Assembly: GCA_951217055.1 (NCBI GenBank) | Contig: OX578286.1 | Span: 39,475,437-39,539,436, forward strand | DNA: 64,000 nt | Direction: 5' to 3' | From: Gerris lacustris | Lineage: Eukaryota > Arthropoda > Insecta > Hemiptera > Gerridae | Shown here: positions 45,014 to 56,462 of the stretch, piece after piece | How the letters are laid out: each line of letters starts with the position of its first letter | Numbering within the stretch: position 1 is the first letter of the stretch | Notes under the pieces: generated by a model | What the model was told of the DNA's origin: nothing | The model's input: only the letters and a program-made list of their open reading frames with translations | Databases searched by the model: none | Program-made: the position numbers and the translations under genes

Positions 45014-46394
45014 ATTTAGATTAGTAGATCTAATTTTAAATTTTGGCAGAGCTTAATGTTATATACTGGAGGAAGTCACTGCTTTGCTGATAGCTATAGC
45101 TGTGTTAATACCTACCTATTAGGGTATTCCCACACGTAACTTATTTATACTAATAAAAAGGGAAATAAAAATGGCCCATGAATTGTTAAAAACTAATGTC
45201 TGGGCAAACATCTTACTAGTCAATTAATCCATTATCCTTTAATACCTTTACCTCTCTATGGTTCCTCCTTAGAATTATCATTGGTTTATGGAGAAAGTCT
45301 GATGATCTGGTTGACTTAAAACCTAACCTGTGGTAACGTGAGTTATTCAAACTATAGTGACATTATATAAATTCCCTTTGACGATGCTTCTTATGCTGGA
45401 CTTTCATTTAGCAAAACGCTTTAACTTTTGGAAGACCTAGGTCTTAGTGATGTTACCATCAGCGGAAGGCAACGCAACTTTGATAACCTAACGAAGATAA
45501 CCTTAACCTTTCAGGTTATCTTCTCTGCCCCTCACTCATGGTTACTATTATTAATTATTAAATAATTTGATGAAGAGTCTGAGCAATGTTTAATTATATT
45601 AATTGTAAAACCTAATATCCTAGTCATTCAAAACCATAACAGGGATTTCTCCTTAGGAAAAATGATGTTGATGGTGAAAGTACCTCCATTTCTAGAATCT
45701 AGGAGGCTGTCTTAGAACTCAAACCATTCAGACTCATCTCATATCCCTTACTATTTCAATGTTTACAATAAATTGTATAAGCACTTGTTTGTTAATGCTG
45801 TATTTATTTACTTTATGATAAGAGATGCTATATTGTATACTAAAAAGTTAATATAAATTTGTTCTTTTTTTTAGTAGTTGCATTTGTTTCCTTTTAATAT
45901 CCTATCATATTAAAACAATAATAGTATTTATAATTACAGAAGTATTATAATTCTTCTGTTGGTTCTTCGTCGTCTGCTATAATCACCTTTTCACAAATTT
46001 TCCCTCTCTCGAAGTTTAAAGTTGTGGAAAATTTCATGATTGAAATTAAGAAAAGTAATCTAATTTGTCCTCTATTCCTTCCATATCGTTTATCTAATAT
46101 TTTATCATTTTCTTTGACTTCTAACACCTTTATTAACCTTTATGGATTCTGGAGATAGATGATGCTATGGCAAGTGTCATGATTAGGGTCATGTTTAAAT
46201 AAGGTATCATAATTCCAAACAATCTTTCAGAATTCCTGTTCAAAACTACGATCTTTTCATTTCTTTTTCACTATTCCTACACAGATATATCTTTACTCTT
46301 CAGCTTTTGATGGAAATTTGAGGGACTGTAAACGTCATTCTCAAAGTGGATTTGAGAAGGGAATAAGATAATTACGATGTTGCAAAGTACTGTC
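45014..46394. other. Exon 9 3' UTR and intron
   Basis: Probable UTR to 45772. Beyond that the sequence is AT-rich with no clear gene. A minus-strand frame at 45945-46127 has no domain and is not called. Confidence 0.5.
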
Positions 46395-46772
46395 ATTATG
46401 AGCAACTTCCTTGAGAATAATCCCTTTAATGGGTTCTCTCTCATTATGAGCAACTTCCTTGAGAATGATCCCTGAAATGGTTTCTCTCTCATTATGAGCA
46501 ACTTCCTTGAGAATGATCCCTGAAATGGGTTCTCTCTCATTATGAGCAACTTCCTTGAGAATGATCCCTGAAATGGGTTCTCTCTCGTCATGAGCAACTC
46601 CCTTGAGAATGATCCCTGAAATGGGTTCTCTCTCGTCATGAGCAACTCCCTTGAGAATGATCCCTGTAATGGGTTCACTCTCATCATGACCAACTCCCTT
46701 AAGAATGATCCCTGTAATGGGTTCTCTCTCGTTATGACCAACTCCCTTGAGAATGATCCCTGTAATGGGTTC
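46395..46772. repeat. 48-bp minisatellite, about 8 units
   Basis: Unit with ATTATGAGCAACTTCCTTGA and GAATGATCCCTGAAATGGGT. Related phrases (CCCATTACAGGGATAATTC, ATCATGAGCAACTCCCTT) occur at 10485 and in the array at 51060-51290, so these arrays share an origin. It sits 190 bases before exon 10. Confidence 0.88.
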
Positions 46773-46959
46773 GGTGCAGACTCCTGCAGAATTATTTATG
46801 AGAAAATGAACCCTTTAAAATTGAGTTCGAAACGTAAACCCAAACTTAATAATAATAATAAGCGAAGGAATTTCCTTTTTTCCATTTATTTATATCAATT
46901 TCTTGCTTTTTACTGACCGTGAAGCACTTTGTTCTGATTTTCCCTTACTTTTTGCCTAG

Positions 46960-47198
46960 GTCTTCCATCATCATCGTCATCGCCCATTCGATGGAACTGC
47001 TTCGACTGCGGACGATCCTACAAATTTAGAAATGCTCTAAGATATCATCAAAAGTTAGAATGTGGAAAAGACCCTCACATTTCCTGCCAATTCTGCCCTT
47101 ATAAGTGCAAACAGCCGGGAAGTATGAAGCGACATACACTTTTAATACATGGACAGATAATGAGCAAAGATAAATTGCGTTCTAATAATGTTGCTTAA
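46960..47198 (+). CDS. lola: lola alternative C-terminal exon 10 (two zinc fingers)
   Basis: The acceptor TTTTTGCCTAG ends at 46959 and the exon opens in phase 1 (GT, then CTT CCA). A serine-rich lead (LPSSSSSPIRWN) precedes finger 1, CFDCGRSYKFRNALRYH-x4-C, then GKDPHIS. Finger 2 is CQFCPYKCKQPGSMKRH-x4-H. A short basic tail (MSKDKLRSNNVA) ends at TAA 47196-47198. There is no internal ATG of use, so it is easily missed by gene finders that need a start. AATAAA at 47230-47235 is only 32 bases past the stop, giving a very short UTR. Confidence 0.9.
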
Positions 47199-48622
47199 GG
47201 TTTTTATACTTTAATTCAAATTCTTAAAGAATAAATGGAGCTTAGAAAATGTATGATTACTTGAAAGAAGTTGAAGTCTAATAATATATTACAAAGCATT
47301 GATATTGTTCAGTTGGTTCATCTTTGTTGTTTTTTTGTTAAAAAGACAATAAATAAATATAATTTGATTATGTTTACATTCAATCATTCTTTTTGTTTTT
47401 CCTTTGCCCTTTGGTTCCTTTGTATAGTTGCTAATAAAGAAATATCATATTAGGTAATGGAGAAAGCCATATCATTCAAGCATTTCAAATATCTTGACAA
47501 CATGCTACATGTAACAGCTAATCATATTAATGAAGCCATCATCTTTACCCCATCCTACACCAACAGTTGGTACATCAGCTACCAAGTTGGTGGATGGTGA
47601 ATGATGCTAGTTTAGGGGTTTTGAGGCTTTTATAGAACCTCCCCCTTGTGAATTATATATCTCCCTAACTAACATTATAATATTGTAAGGATTTTTCCTT
47701 AGGAAATGCCAAATTATAGTAGGATCAAGAGTAGAGTTCATTTTTGACGTTCAGGTTGGCCAACTTATGTGAGGGTAAAAAAAGGTACTAGGTGGTTGTC
47801 TTGTGGGTATCCAGTGACATTTTTGTTTGCCGAAATTTTGACCCAATAAATATCAAAATCTAGAGCTCTCATTGGCCCAAATTTTACGATTTTCCAACAC
47901 TCTGTTAAAAATGCAATCTCTTCTTGAACCTACTATAGTTTATTAAGAAATTGCTAACATTGTTGGGATCTTGGAGGTATATAAAACCTATCTGTCCTTC
48001 TGAAGTAAATGCAATCTAATTTGTATCTATACTCAATAATCTAAACAAACTCCTACAAAATAGCCTGTTCTTTAATGAATCACTACCTCTCTAAATCTTT
48101 GAGTTATCCTCAAAAAATTTAAATTTACTTAAAGTAAAAAGTAACGGCAACTCTAAGATCTAAAATCAAGTTCAGTACAAAAACCTAACCTTATACATCA
48201 ATGTACCCTATTTGCCTCTTCCTGGAATTATGGTTTCTTTATAAAAATTGTGGTTATTGCATAAAGCATATCCCAGCCTTAATTTGATCTAGATATTAGC
48301 TATTATATGCATTTCCTATAAAAGTGCTTCTCTTCTTCCTATTGATCATACATAATAAATTATATGACTGATGTTTTGCTACTCGTATGCAATTAGACTT
48401 AATTTATTAGTTTGTTTCGTTTAACTATAGTCCTAACAAAAGTATTATTGGATTGCGCATGTCCCATTCATCCAAACTACTTATTATTTTGTAATATAGT
48501 ATTTTCATTAATATGGTGAAGGTATTTTTTAAAATTTAATTGTTATATTTTTTTAAATTTGTATTATTATTATTAAGATTTTGTGAAATTTTTGTTTTTC
48601 TGTTTTTATTAATTTTTTTTAG
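47199..48622. other. Exon 10 3' UTR and intron
   Basis: AT-rich and mostly unique-looking. No gene, RNA or element that I can support. A T-rich tract precedes the exon 11 acceptor. Confidence 0.5.
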
Positions 48623-48882
48623 ATGATAAATACACGTGCAGTTGTTGCAGTCGTCGTTTTTTCTCTTTGGAAATATTAAAACTCCATAAGCGTTTTTGTT
48701 TTTCATGCCCAGAATGCGAATACAGAACTAATCAATTTGGAAATTTAAAAAGACATATAAATTCTAAGCACAACATTGGAACGGAGTTCGAATGTCAATA
48801 TTGTCCGTATAAGGCGAGAAGAAAAGATCATATTAAAAAGCATTCGTTAATAAAACATCTAAAAGTTTATGTTGATAATTAA
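48623..48882 (+). CDS. lola: lola alternative C-terminal exon 11 (three fingers, short finger-1 linker)
   Basis: The acceptor TTTTTTTTAG ends at 48622 and the exon opens in phase 1 (AT, then GAT AAA). Finger 1, CSCCSRRFFSLEILKLH-KRF-C, is C2HC but with H-x3-C, and the usual ECGK(E/D)P linker is missing, so finger 2 (CPECEYRTNQFGNLKRH-x4-H) starts only three residues on. Finger 3 is CQYCPYKARRKDHIKKH-x4-H. The tail LKVYVDN ends at TAA 48880-48882. AATAAA is at 50145-50150, past a 79-bp repeat array. The shortened linker is a real departure from the other 16 exons; the phase and splice site are normal. Confidence 0.88.
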
Positions 48883-49084
48883 TTTTTTTGTAATATTTTT
48901 TTTAATTGAAGATTGACCTGAAAATGTATGGCATTGATTTTGAAGGTGATGATAAAAGATGCTTGAAGGTGAGAGTCATTTAAAATTATTAAAGATGAAA
49001 TTAAGTGTTAATGAGAATTACTGTAGGATATAATTCATTGATGATTAAAATGCTTGAAGACGAAACTCTTCAAACAATATTGAA

Positions 49085-49600
49085 GATACTACTTCCAAAG
49101 TGCTGCAGTCCATGGTAGGCTCTGGTCTGATCTTCATCCTGCTCAATTTACTCCAGGAGCGCACGCACTACTTCCAAAGGGCTGCTGTCCATAGTTGGCT
49201 CTGATCTGATCTTCATCCTGCTCACTTTACTCCAGGAGCGCACGGACTACTTCCAAAGGGCTGCTGTCCATAGTTGGCTCTGGTCTGATCTCTATCCTGC
49301 TCACTTTACTCCAGGAGCGCACGGACTACTTCCAAAGGGCTGCTGTTTATAGTTGGCTCTGGTCTGATCTTCATCCTGCTCACTTTACTCCAGGAGCGCA
49401 CGCACTTCTTCCAAAGGGCTGCTGTCCATAGTTGGCTCTGGTCTGATCTTCATCCTGCTCACTTTACTCCAGGAGCTCACGGACTACTTCCAGGGGCTGC
49501 AGTTCATAGTTGGCTCTGGTCTGATCTTCATCCTGCTCACTTTACTCCAGGAGCTCACGGACTACTTCCAGGGGCTGCAGTCCATGGATGGCTCTCGCCT
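49085..49600. repeat. 79-bp minisatellite, about 6.5 units
   Basis: Units carry ACTACTTCCAAAGGGCTGCT and TTTACTCCAGGAGCGCACGG at 79-base spacing (for example 49241 and 49320). It lies in the presumed 3' UTR of exon 11. Confidence 0.88.
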
Positions 49601-51059
49601 CATCTCTATCCTCATCACTTCTCCTCCAAGAGCGAACGCCCATCCTTCTCGGATCATATTGGGGACATCCTCCAGCCAAGTACCTCTAAATATCCGGCGC
49701 TGGGCCGTCCTCTTCTTCCTCTACCAGGATGCCCTTTGGTGTCTTGGATACTCTTCCCTCGCCCAACCGAATTCTATCCAAAGATAGATTTCTTCTATCC
49801 AACGATAGATTTCCAGACGATTGATTTCCTGGTTTGAATCCTCCAAGTACTTTTTCACGGCCAGCTCCACAGATTATTTTAAAGATCTTACTCTCCCAAC
49901 GCCACTTCTTCTTCTCATCGCGGGCTACTAACGTCTCCAATATACTGTTGGTCTCAACACACTTTTGTTGATCCACAGGTTGGTAAATAACTTGTTTCGT
50001 TTTAATTTACCATATTTATAGTTATGATTAAAATTCTTGAAGACATTAATGATTTAGATGCAAGTTACTGTTTTAATTAACTTTACTTAAGTTTGTTATT
50101 TAATTTTTATAGTTGTAACAATCATTGTTATACATTAAGATGTTAATAAAGTTTCTTATTAGTTATGGTTTAAATTACTACGAAGTTATTGATCCCCTTA
50201 AAACTGATAAAGTTGAAGTATGAATTACTAGGTGATCAGGTGGTGACCGGGCCATGACATATTAAGGTTCCAGGTGTCATAAGGGTTTATAACATGTTCA
50301 CCACAAGAAGACAGACAATTTTAATGAGACCAACCCTGGAAGCACCAACCGTATAATTAAGTTATAACAAGTATCTGGATTATTGGTGTTACTAAAGGTG
50401 AAAGGAGCTTGTAAACCTGTTTTAATTTATTAAGTTTTTTTTAACATTTATTTCTTTAAGTTTACACTTTAAACAACTTCACTTCAATCGATGCACGCAT
50501 GGATTTATCATCATTGTCAACTTTATCCCATATTTTTATGTGATAAAGTTTTGAATTACACTATTTATTTTTAATTTATCGATGCACCAAGTGTGGTTAT
50601 TAGTATATGTATTTTTTTTCTTTTGGTATTGCTCCAAATCTATGTTTAAAGTTCTAAAGTTGTACAGAGTGTGAGGAAAATAGCAATGTATACGTTGTAG
50701 TGTTTAAAGAAAAATTATAGTTTTCCATTAGCTATGGATAGTGGTATGACATCCGAAACAACATTGTTGTGAGACAACAAGAAAATTTATTAGAAATACT
50801 GTAAATAATGAATCGTTGACTAATAAGGAAGACTATAAAAGAAGGTCAAATACAATTTTTCCACTAAGAAGCTCAACGCATCTGTCTAATAATTAAAAAA
50901 CTCTTTAGGGTTTCTGAGCTTTGCCATTTTACCTTGAACTGAATAAATCTAAATCTTCCAAAGAAGACCAAGTCAGTTTTGTTAATCCCAACGTTTAAAA
51001 CCCATTACAGGGATAATTCTCATGAGGGTTTCTCATGATGAGAGTAATAATTTGCAACA
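49601..51059. other. Exon 11 UTR end and intron
   Basis: 49780-49810 has two copies of TCTATCCAA(A/C)GATAGATTT, a small inverted motif. A minus-strand frame at 49686-49976 shows no domain. AATAAA at 50145. The rest is AT-rich. Confidence 0.5.
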
Positions 51060-51290
51060 AAACCAGTTCAGATTACTCTCATTAGGAGCAACACCCTTAT
51101 GGGTCATGGATCATCATGAGCAAATCCCTTATGGGTCATGGATCATCATGAGCAACTCCCTTATGGGTCATGGATCATCATGAGCAACTCCCTTATGGTC
51201 ATGGATCATCATGAGCAACTCCCTTATGGGTCATGGATCATCATGAGTAACTCCCTTATGGGTCATTGATCCTCATGAGCAAATCCCTTA
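51060..51290. repeat. 32-bp minisatellite, about 7 units
   Basis: Unit GAGCAACTCCCTTATGGGTC followed by ATGGATCATCAT. It shares phrases with the 48-bp array at 46395 and with 10485-10520. Confidence 0.88.
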
Positions 51291-51801
51291 TACGAGATAA
51301 CTTTGTTTTGGGTTTGAACTGTCAGGATTACAAAATCTCTGACGAAGTCTCCTTCGAAAAAATTTAGACTTATTAGACTTTGAGTGCGAAAATCTAGGCT
51401 ATAGAACCTTGGAACGGAAAGTATGTCGCTATCCAAGACAATTATAGCATTAAAACAAGTATACAATCCCACTACAGTCGTGATCCCATTGGTTTTGTAA
51501 CGTGTGTGTGTGGTTTTGTGTCAATTAGAGTTAGAGGATTACAGGATTAGAGATAAATGATCTGATAGATTGTAAGGGGATAAAATATAGATGTTGCAGT
51601 TTTTTAGATCGTTAAATGGTTGTTCTTAGATTATTAAAACTTTTGACTCTTGCACTATTTTTCTCTTATGAGTTTTGGTTTATTCAAATCTGTAACATAA
51701 CAGTTCTCAACTATTCTTCTTAATATTTCCATTTTTTTTTTTTTTAAATTTAATTTCCTCTTTTCATTTTAATACATGTTAATTGTTCTTAGTTTTTTCA
51801 G

Positions 51802-52025
51802 TTCTCTACAGCTGTGACAACTGCGGCAAAAGCTACAAGCATTCTGAAAGCGTTTACAAGCACAAAAGATACGAATGCGGAAAGGAAGCCCAATTTAAAT
51901 GCTCGATATGCGATTACAGAAGTAAACAACCGGTGAATTTGAGAAGACACTTGCTTACTCGTCATAATATCACTTCCATGGCTCGTACATATATCCAAAG
52001 TCCCTTCAAGCCAGGAATCAGCTGA
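51802..52025 (+). CDS. lola: lola alternative C-terminal exon 12 (two zinc fingers)
   Basis: Two AG acceptors are possible; TTTTTTCAG ending at 51801 gives phase 1 (TT, then CTC TAC AGC) like every other exon, whereas TCTACAG at 51811 does not. Finger 1 is CDNCGKSYKHSESVYKH-x4-C, then GKEAQF. Finger 2 is CSICDYRSKQPVNLRRH-x4-H. The tail ARTYIQSPFKPGIS ends at TGA 52023-52025. A 25-bp hairpin-forming repeat begins about 20 bases after the stop, so transcripts ending here would carry it. Confidence 0.9.
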
Positions 52026-52044
52026 GAACTTACAAACAGATTGT

Positions 52045-52570
52045 AAAGAAGTGATAGCTATCACTTTGTAAAGAATTCTTGTTGTAAAGATTTCTAGAAG
52101 TGATAGAAATCACTTTGTAAAAAAGTGATAGAAATCACTTTGTAAAAAAGTGATAGAAATCACTTTGTAAAGAAGTGATAGCAACCACTTTGTAAAGAAG
52201 TGATAGCAATCACTTTGTAAAGAAGTGATAGCAATCACTTTGTAAAGAAGTGATAGCAATCACTTTGTAAAGAAGTGATAGAAATCACTTTGTAAAGAAG
52301 TGATAGAAATCACTTTGTAAAAAAGTGATAGAAATCACTTTGTAAAGAAGTGATAGCAATCACTTTGTAAAGAAGTGATAGAAATCACTTTGTAAAGAAG
52401 TGATAGCAATCACTTTGTAAAGAAGTGATAGAAATCACTTTGTAAAGAAGTGATAGAAATCACTTTGTAAAGAAGTTATAGAAATCACTTTGTAAAGAAG
52501 TTATAGAAATCACTTTGTAAAGAAGTGATAGCAATCACTTTGTAAAGAAGTGATAGCAATCACTTTGTTC
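52045..52570. repeat. 25-bp hairpin minisatellite, about 20 units
   Basis: Unit GTGATAGCAATCACTTTGTA plus AAGAA. Each unit contains AAGTGATagcaATCACTT, an inverted repeat of seven bases either side, with AGAAAT/AGCAAT variants in the loop. It occupies the 3' UTR of exon 12. Confidence 0.92.
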
Positions 52571-53045
52571 TTCTTTCGACTGAGATTTTAATGGAACTTA
52601 TTTATAAAATCAAATATGTAACAGTCAAATCATATATGTAACTACTAAAAACCTAAATTGCTTTGAAGTATTTCATTGATAAACCATCACTAAATTTTAT
52701 AATGATCTGTTTTGATTGACGAACTATTAAAATTTGGAGTTTCGGATTTTTCTTTTCTTTTTTTAATTTTATAATAAACCAATTTCATTTTAAAATTTGT
52801 GTTGTGCTAATTATAAAGCTGATTATAAGAAAACTATGTTTTAATCATGTGAATATTTGTATTATTATTTTTTTTTTTTAATTAAAAATTAAATCATTTT
52901 ATTAAATGAAAATAAGTATTTTGTTGCGTTCTTTTATTTTCATAAACCCTGTGTTATACGTTTCTACAATTCTGGTGTTTAATTTACAAGTGTCTGATAA
53001 AATATATAATATGATATTTCGGTAAAACTCGACTCCTTCTGTAAT

Positions 53046-53797
53046 ATGGATCATTACAATTTTTAGGGTCCGTAGGCAAAACCAAGGACCCTTATATTTT
53101 CCTGCGTGTGTCTGTCCGTCCGTCCTGTCGCCTGCTCTCACGGCTACACCTTTCGTCCGATCACTTTGAAATTAGGCATGTATGTGTCTTGTACCTACCC
53201 ACATATTTTAAAAATATAGCGACTTAAAAAAAAAAAATTTTAAAAAAATTAGGGTAAAAAAACTTAAGGGTTGACATTTTTTTTATTTTTTTTTTGACAC
53301 CGTGAGGGGTATCATATGAAAAGGTACGTCGAGCTGATTACAAAAATATATAATTCTTTGGTTATAACTTTGATAGGGCGAGCGGAGCGTAGGCAAGTTT
53401 GAAGTGGGTGTGAAACGTGTCCCCCCCCCCCCTCTATCTCGCTTATGTGAAGGGCAAAAAATCTGAAAAAATGTCTGAACATTCTTCGACCAAAAGTAAA
53501 GATACCACTTTTTGGAAATTTCGAAAAAAATATTCTTTTATTTTTTATTGACAAAATACGTTATTTTATAACTATGGTCTTTTCGATGTATTATATGGTG
53601 TAGTCCGGTTCAGTGGCGAAATAAATACTTTATCAGAAGTTTGTTTATGTGTTTTGAGAATATCAGACCCATAGGATAGTTCAAAGTAAGCTTTTTAGCA
53701 TTTTAAAAAAACATCAATAGGGTACTACTTAAACTATACAGGGTTGCCTACGGACCCTCGCTGTGTGCTGACTAGCTCACACTTGACCTGTTTATTT
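53046..53797. mobile_element. Non-autonomous element with GGGTCCGTAGGC ends
   Basis: The left end TTAGGGTCCGTAGGCAAAAC and right end GCCTACGGACCCTCGCTG are inverted relative to each other. CTGTCCGTCCGTCCTGTC lies near the left end, and the right edge reads CACTTGACCTGTTTATTTAA. A deleted inverted copy sits at 503-650. No coding domain. Confidence 0.65.
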
Positions 53798-54068
53798 AAT
53801 GTTCGTCAATGATAGTTCAATGTTTTGAAGACTCAAAAGTTTTATAATTTCGAGGAACAAAGAAATACGTCTCTCTTATTGTTGTGATCGTACTTCCTTA
53901 TCAATAGTAAAAATTATTTAAAGCTTATGGATCATTTCTATAACTTGCTTCTACCTCGGCATTATTTTTAGTTCATCAAGAATATAGAACATCTTTTCAT
54001 CAAGAATATAGAAAAATCTTTTTTTGTCGCCCCTAAAATTTTTTTTTTATTTTTCCCCACGAATAAAG

Positions 54069-54179
54069 TTAATTTGTGAACATTTTAACAGGAGCGACAA
54101 ATTCTTCAAACGTTTTCAGTATCACAAAGGAGTCGAATGTGGGCCGGTGCTAAAATTCCAATATCCTTACTCCAGATGA
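54069..54179 (+). pseudogene. lola: Decayed lola alternative exon (relative of exon 14)
   Basis: The frame from 54069 reads CEHFNRSDKFFKRFQYHKG, then VECG, and ends at TGA 54177-54179. It aligns to exon 14 (CDHCNRSYKHYRSLQDH), but the second finger-1 cysteine is Phe, the finger-2 knuckle cysteines are Tyr and Ser (QYPYSR), finger 2 is truncated by the stop, and the nearest AG gives phase 0 rather than 1. Similarity continues through the 3' flank (GGTATTTGATCTAA near 54260, and near 56487 after exon 14). It is a dead duplicate rather than a sequencing slip, since several independent changes are present. Confidence 0.82.
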
Positions 54180-54472
54180 ACAGAAATATGAAAAATCATA
54201 CGTAAACCTTTATCAGCAATAAGAGGAAATAATTTCTGAGAAACTCAGTTACATAAAAAGGTATTTGATCTAACTTACTTTTTTTTACATTATCATCTTT
54301 ATTTGTCTTATTCGTTTTCAAATTCTTTTAAAAGATGTCCATATTGTTAGAATTGCATGTCATTAACTGTGGAAATATGGAATATGGAGAATAAGAAGTG
54401 CTTGAATGATTTGCAATTCTACTATGTGCTTTACAATTTGAATAATACCATACTGTGTTGATATATTTCCAG

Positions 54473-54651
54473 GTTATCCTTGTGACACCTGCGATAGAAA
54501 GTACAAATACGCTCGTGGATTATGGGTCCATAAGAAGTATGAATGTGGTAAAACGGCTCAATTTACTTGCATGTTTTGTTCGTTCGTATCGAAACAGCCG
54601 AGCAACTTAAGGCGCCATGTAAAACGACACCATTCTTGCGAAAGTGTTTAA
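54473..54651 (+). CDS. lola: lola alternative C-terminal exon 13 (two zinc fingers)
   Basis: The acceptor ATATTTCCAG ends at 54472 and the exon opens in phase 1 (GT, then TAT CCT). Finger 1 is CDTCDRKYKYARGLWVH-x4-C, almost the same as exon 15 in its recognition helix. Finger 2, CMFCSFVSKQPSNLRRH, ends with RHVKRHH, which gives either x3 or x4 spacing. A six-residue tail (SCESV) precedes TAA 54649-54651. It is the shortest exon of the set and would be missed without splice-site reading. It forms a block with the pseudo-exon upstream that matches exons 14+15. Confidence 0.9.
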
Positions 54652-55339
54652 ACTTTATGAAAGGCTTTCCGCTACTTGATTACCATTCCAAATATAAACC
54701 TTTGTTTAAAATTTACTATAAGTGCTTTATTTCTCTTATTGTTTTATAACTAATATTCCTTAAGCCTCGTCTACAGTATAGTGAACATCGAGCCACATGC
54801 CGAGCATTGTTCTCTGCGCATGTCATGGTTCTCATTGCGCATGCCATTGTTCTCGTGCGCATAAGCATTGATCTCTGTGTATCTGAGGTGCGCAGGCCCA
54901 CTTCAGACCGGTCATGCGTAGAAACTATGCTCGTTTTTCGTTTCGTGTTTACCCATCTGGACGAGGCTTTAGCAATTCTACAAATTCTTTTCTATCTATT
55001 GGAATGTTATTATTATACCTTTCTTTTAAATCATCAATATTACTATCAAGATAATGTTGCATCCTAGATGTCTCTTACTTTATAATACAAATAGTGTGGC
55101 ATGGTTAAAGCCCCACTTCTAACCCCTACTTTTACCTTAAACATTTTCTATAAATAAGTCTACATATAAGGTCGATTAGCTTTTTCCACTCCAAGAGTGT
55201 GATCACTGATCGTACATATCACTTTACACTTCCCTTTTGGCATTGTCACAAGCTAATTTCAAACTTTCTCCACGGTATAATTTTCTACATGATTAGTCAT
55301 ATACAGGATATCATACCGTCAATCACAAGGAATAGGAAC
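54652..55339. other. Exon 13 3' UTR and intron
   Basis: 54780-54880 repeats GCGCATG/TCATGGTTCTC phrases (CATTGTTCTCTGCGCATG...), a small degenerate repeat. No gene seen. Confidence 0.45.
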
Positions 55340-55735
55340 CGTCCTTTTTTTTAATTCCGGGGGGCTTTTACACCCGAAGACACAGGACATTTAGGTGGGC
55401 CCATAGAACAAACCCGGGTTAGGGACCAAAATCTTCACACACTCGAGTGAAGATATGGTCGTTAACCATGACTCCCCTCCTAGTTGTATTACAACCAAGA
55501 GTGTCATTATCATGGTTTCCTGGCCGAAAACTGGTGGCGCCACTCTTTCGAGGAGCTTCCCATTTGTTTAAACAATGCTGGGTGGACATTGAGCGAGGGT
55601 CCTGGTCCGGGAATCCAACCCAGAGCTGTGGTCAGAAGCGGACACCCATCCATCTACTGACACCTCTCGAGGCTGCTTAACTTGCCTTATCGCAAGGCGA
55701 GTGCTCTAGCCTCCGAGCCACCCAGGGCCCTTAAT
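55340..55735 (-). repeat. Probable SINE-like unit with tRNA-type boxes
   Basis: On the minus strand, GGGTGGCTCGGAGGCTAGAG resembles an A box and CTGGGTTGGATTCCCGG a B box, but they lie about 110 bases apart with no cloverleaf. It directly adjoins the LINE-like fragment. It may be the 3' end of the same retroelement; classification is weak. Confidence 0.35.
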
Positions 55736-56039
55736 ACAACCTCTTACTACTAACTTGGTCGGATCCTCTTCTACCTTGCGGTGTTGCGGTAGACCAAAAA
55801 GTTTTCCAACCTCTCCTGTTCGTGGGCAAGGTGCGGCCACGTTGTAGGAACACTCCTCTTTGAACCAGGGAGGATGTGATGTCCATCCAGGCTGTCCTCT
55901 TTCTCCCTCTGGGCTTTTTCCCCTCACACCTAGCTTCAAGGGCTCTTCGGGGAAGTCTGCCGGTACTCATCCTATTCACGTGTCCAAACCATCGTAGTTG
56001 AGAGTTTTCAACTGTCAGTAAATCAAACTCTCTATACAA
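55731..56039 (-). pseudogene. LINE ORF2 C-terminal fragment
   Basis: The frame reads NSQLRWFGHVNRMSTGRLP then RRALEARCEGKKPRGRKRT. This WFGHV-R-M...GKRPRGRPR pattern is characteristic of the C-terminus of insect non-LTR retrotransposon polyproteins. No reverse transcriptase is adjacent, so this is a 5'-truncated copy, as is usual for LINEs. It lies antisense to lola, between exons 13 and 14. Confidence 0.7.
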
Positions 56040-56259
56040 TAATACAATATCATTGTATTATTACAATGTTATTTATTTATTTAAGTTATGTTTGAAAGGG
56101 AGATTTCTTGTCTTACTGGGTTTTCAACAGACAAGTTACGTAGCTGTAATGTTTAGATGAGATTGTGACAAAAGTTTTTTTATTAAATTAAAACTAGATG
56201 AAACCTTACATTTGATCAGAAAATGCTCTAAAACGAACTCTTTATATTCTTCTAAATAG

Positions 56260-56462
56260 GGTTCACTTGTGACCATTGCAACAGGAGCTACAAACACTAC
56301 AGGAGTCTTCAGGATCACAAGAGATACGAATGCGGTCAAGAGCCAAGATTCCATTGCCCTTATTGTCCCCACAAAGCGAAGTTACCTAGCAACTTGAGGA
56401 AACATATAGTTCTTAAACATAATTGCGCGCATTTCTCAGCTAAAAGAGATCATACTTTTTGA
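56260..56462 (+). CDS. lola: lola alternative C-terminal exon 14 (two zinc fingers)
   Basis: The acceptor TTCTTCTAAATAG ends at 56259 and the exon opens in phase 1 (GG, then TTC ACT). Finger 1 is CDHCNRSYKHYRSLQDH-x4-C, followed by GQEPRF with Gln in place of the usual Lys. Finger 2 is CPYCPHKAKLPSNLRKH-x4-H. The tail NCAHFSAKRDHTF ends at TGA 56460-56462. Its duplicate at 54069 has decayed. The next exon starts only 187 bases downstream, the tightest spacing in the array, leaving a very short 3' UTR plus intron. Confidence 0.9.

Noticed and set aside
46277..46916. Open frames on both strands in the 48-bp array
   Set aside because: Repeat-derived; both strands open, no coding signal.
55447..55680. 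77-codon + strand frame as a gene
   Set aside because: It overlaps a SINE/LINE-like region and its translation shows no domain.
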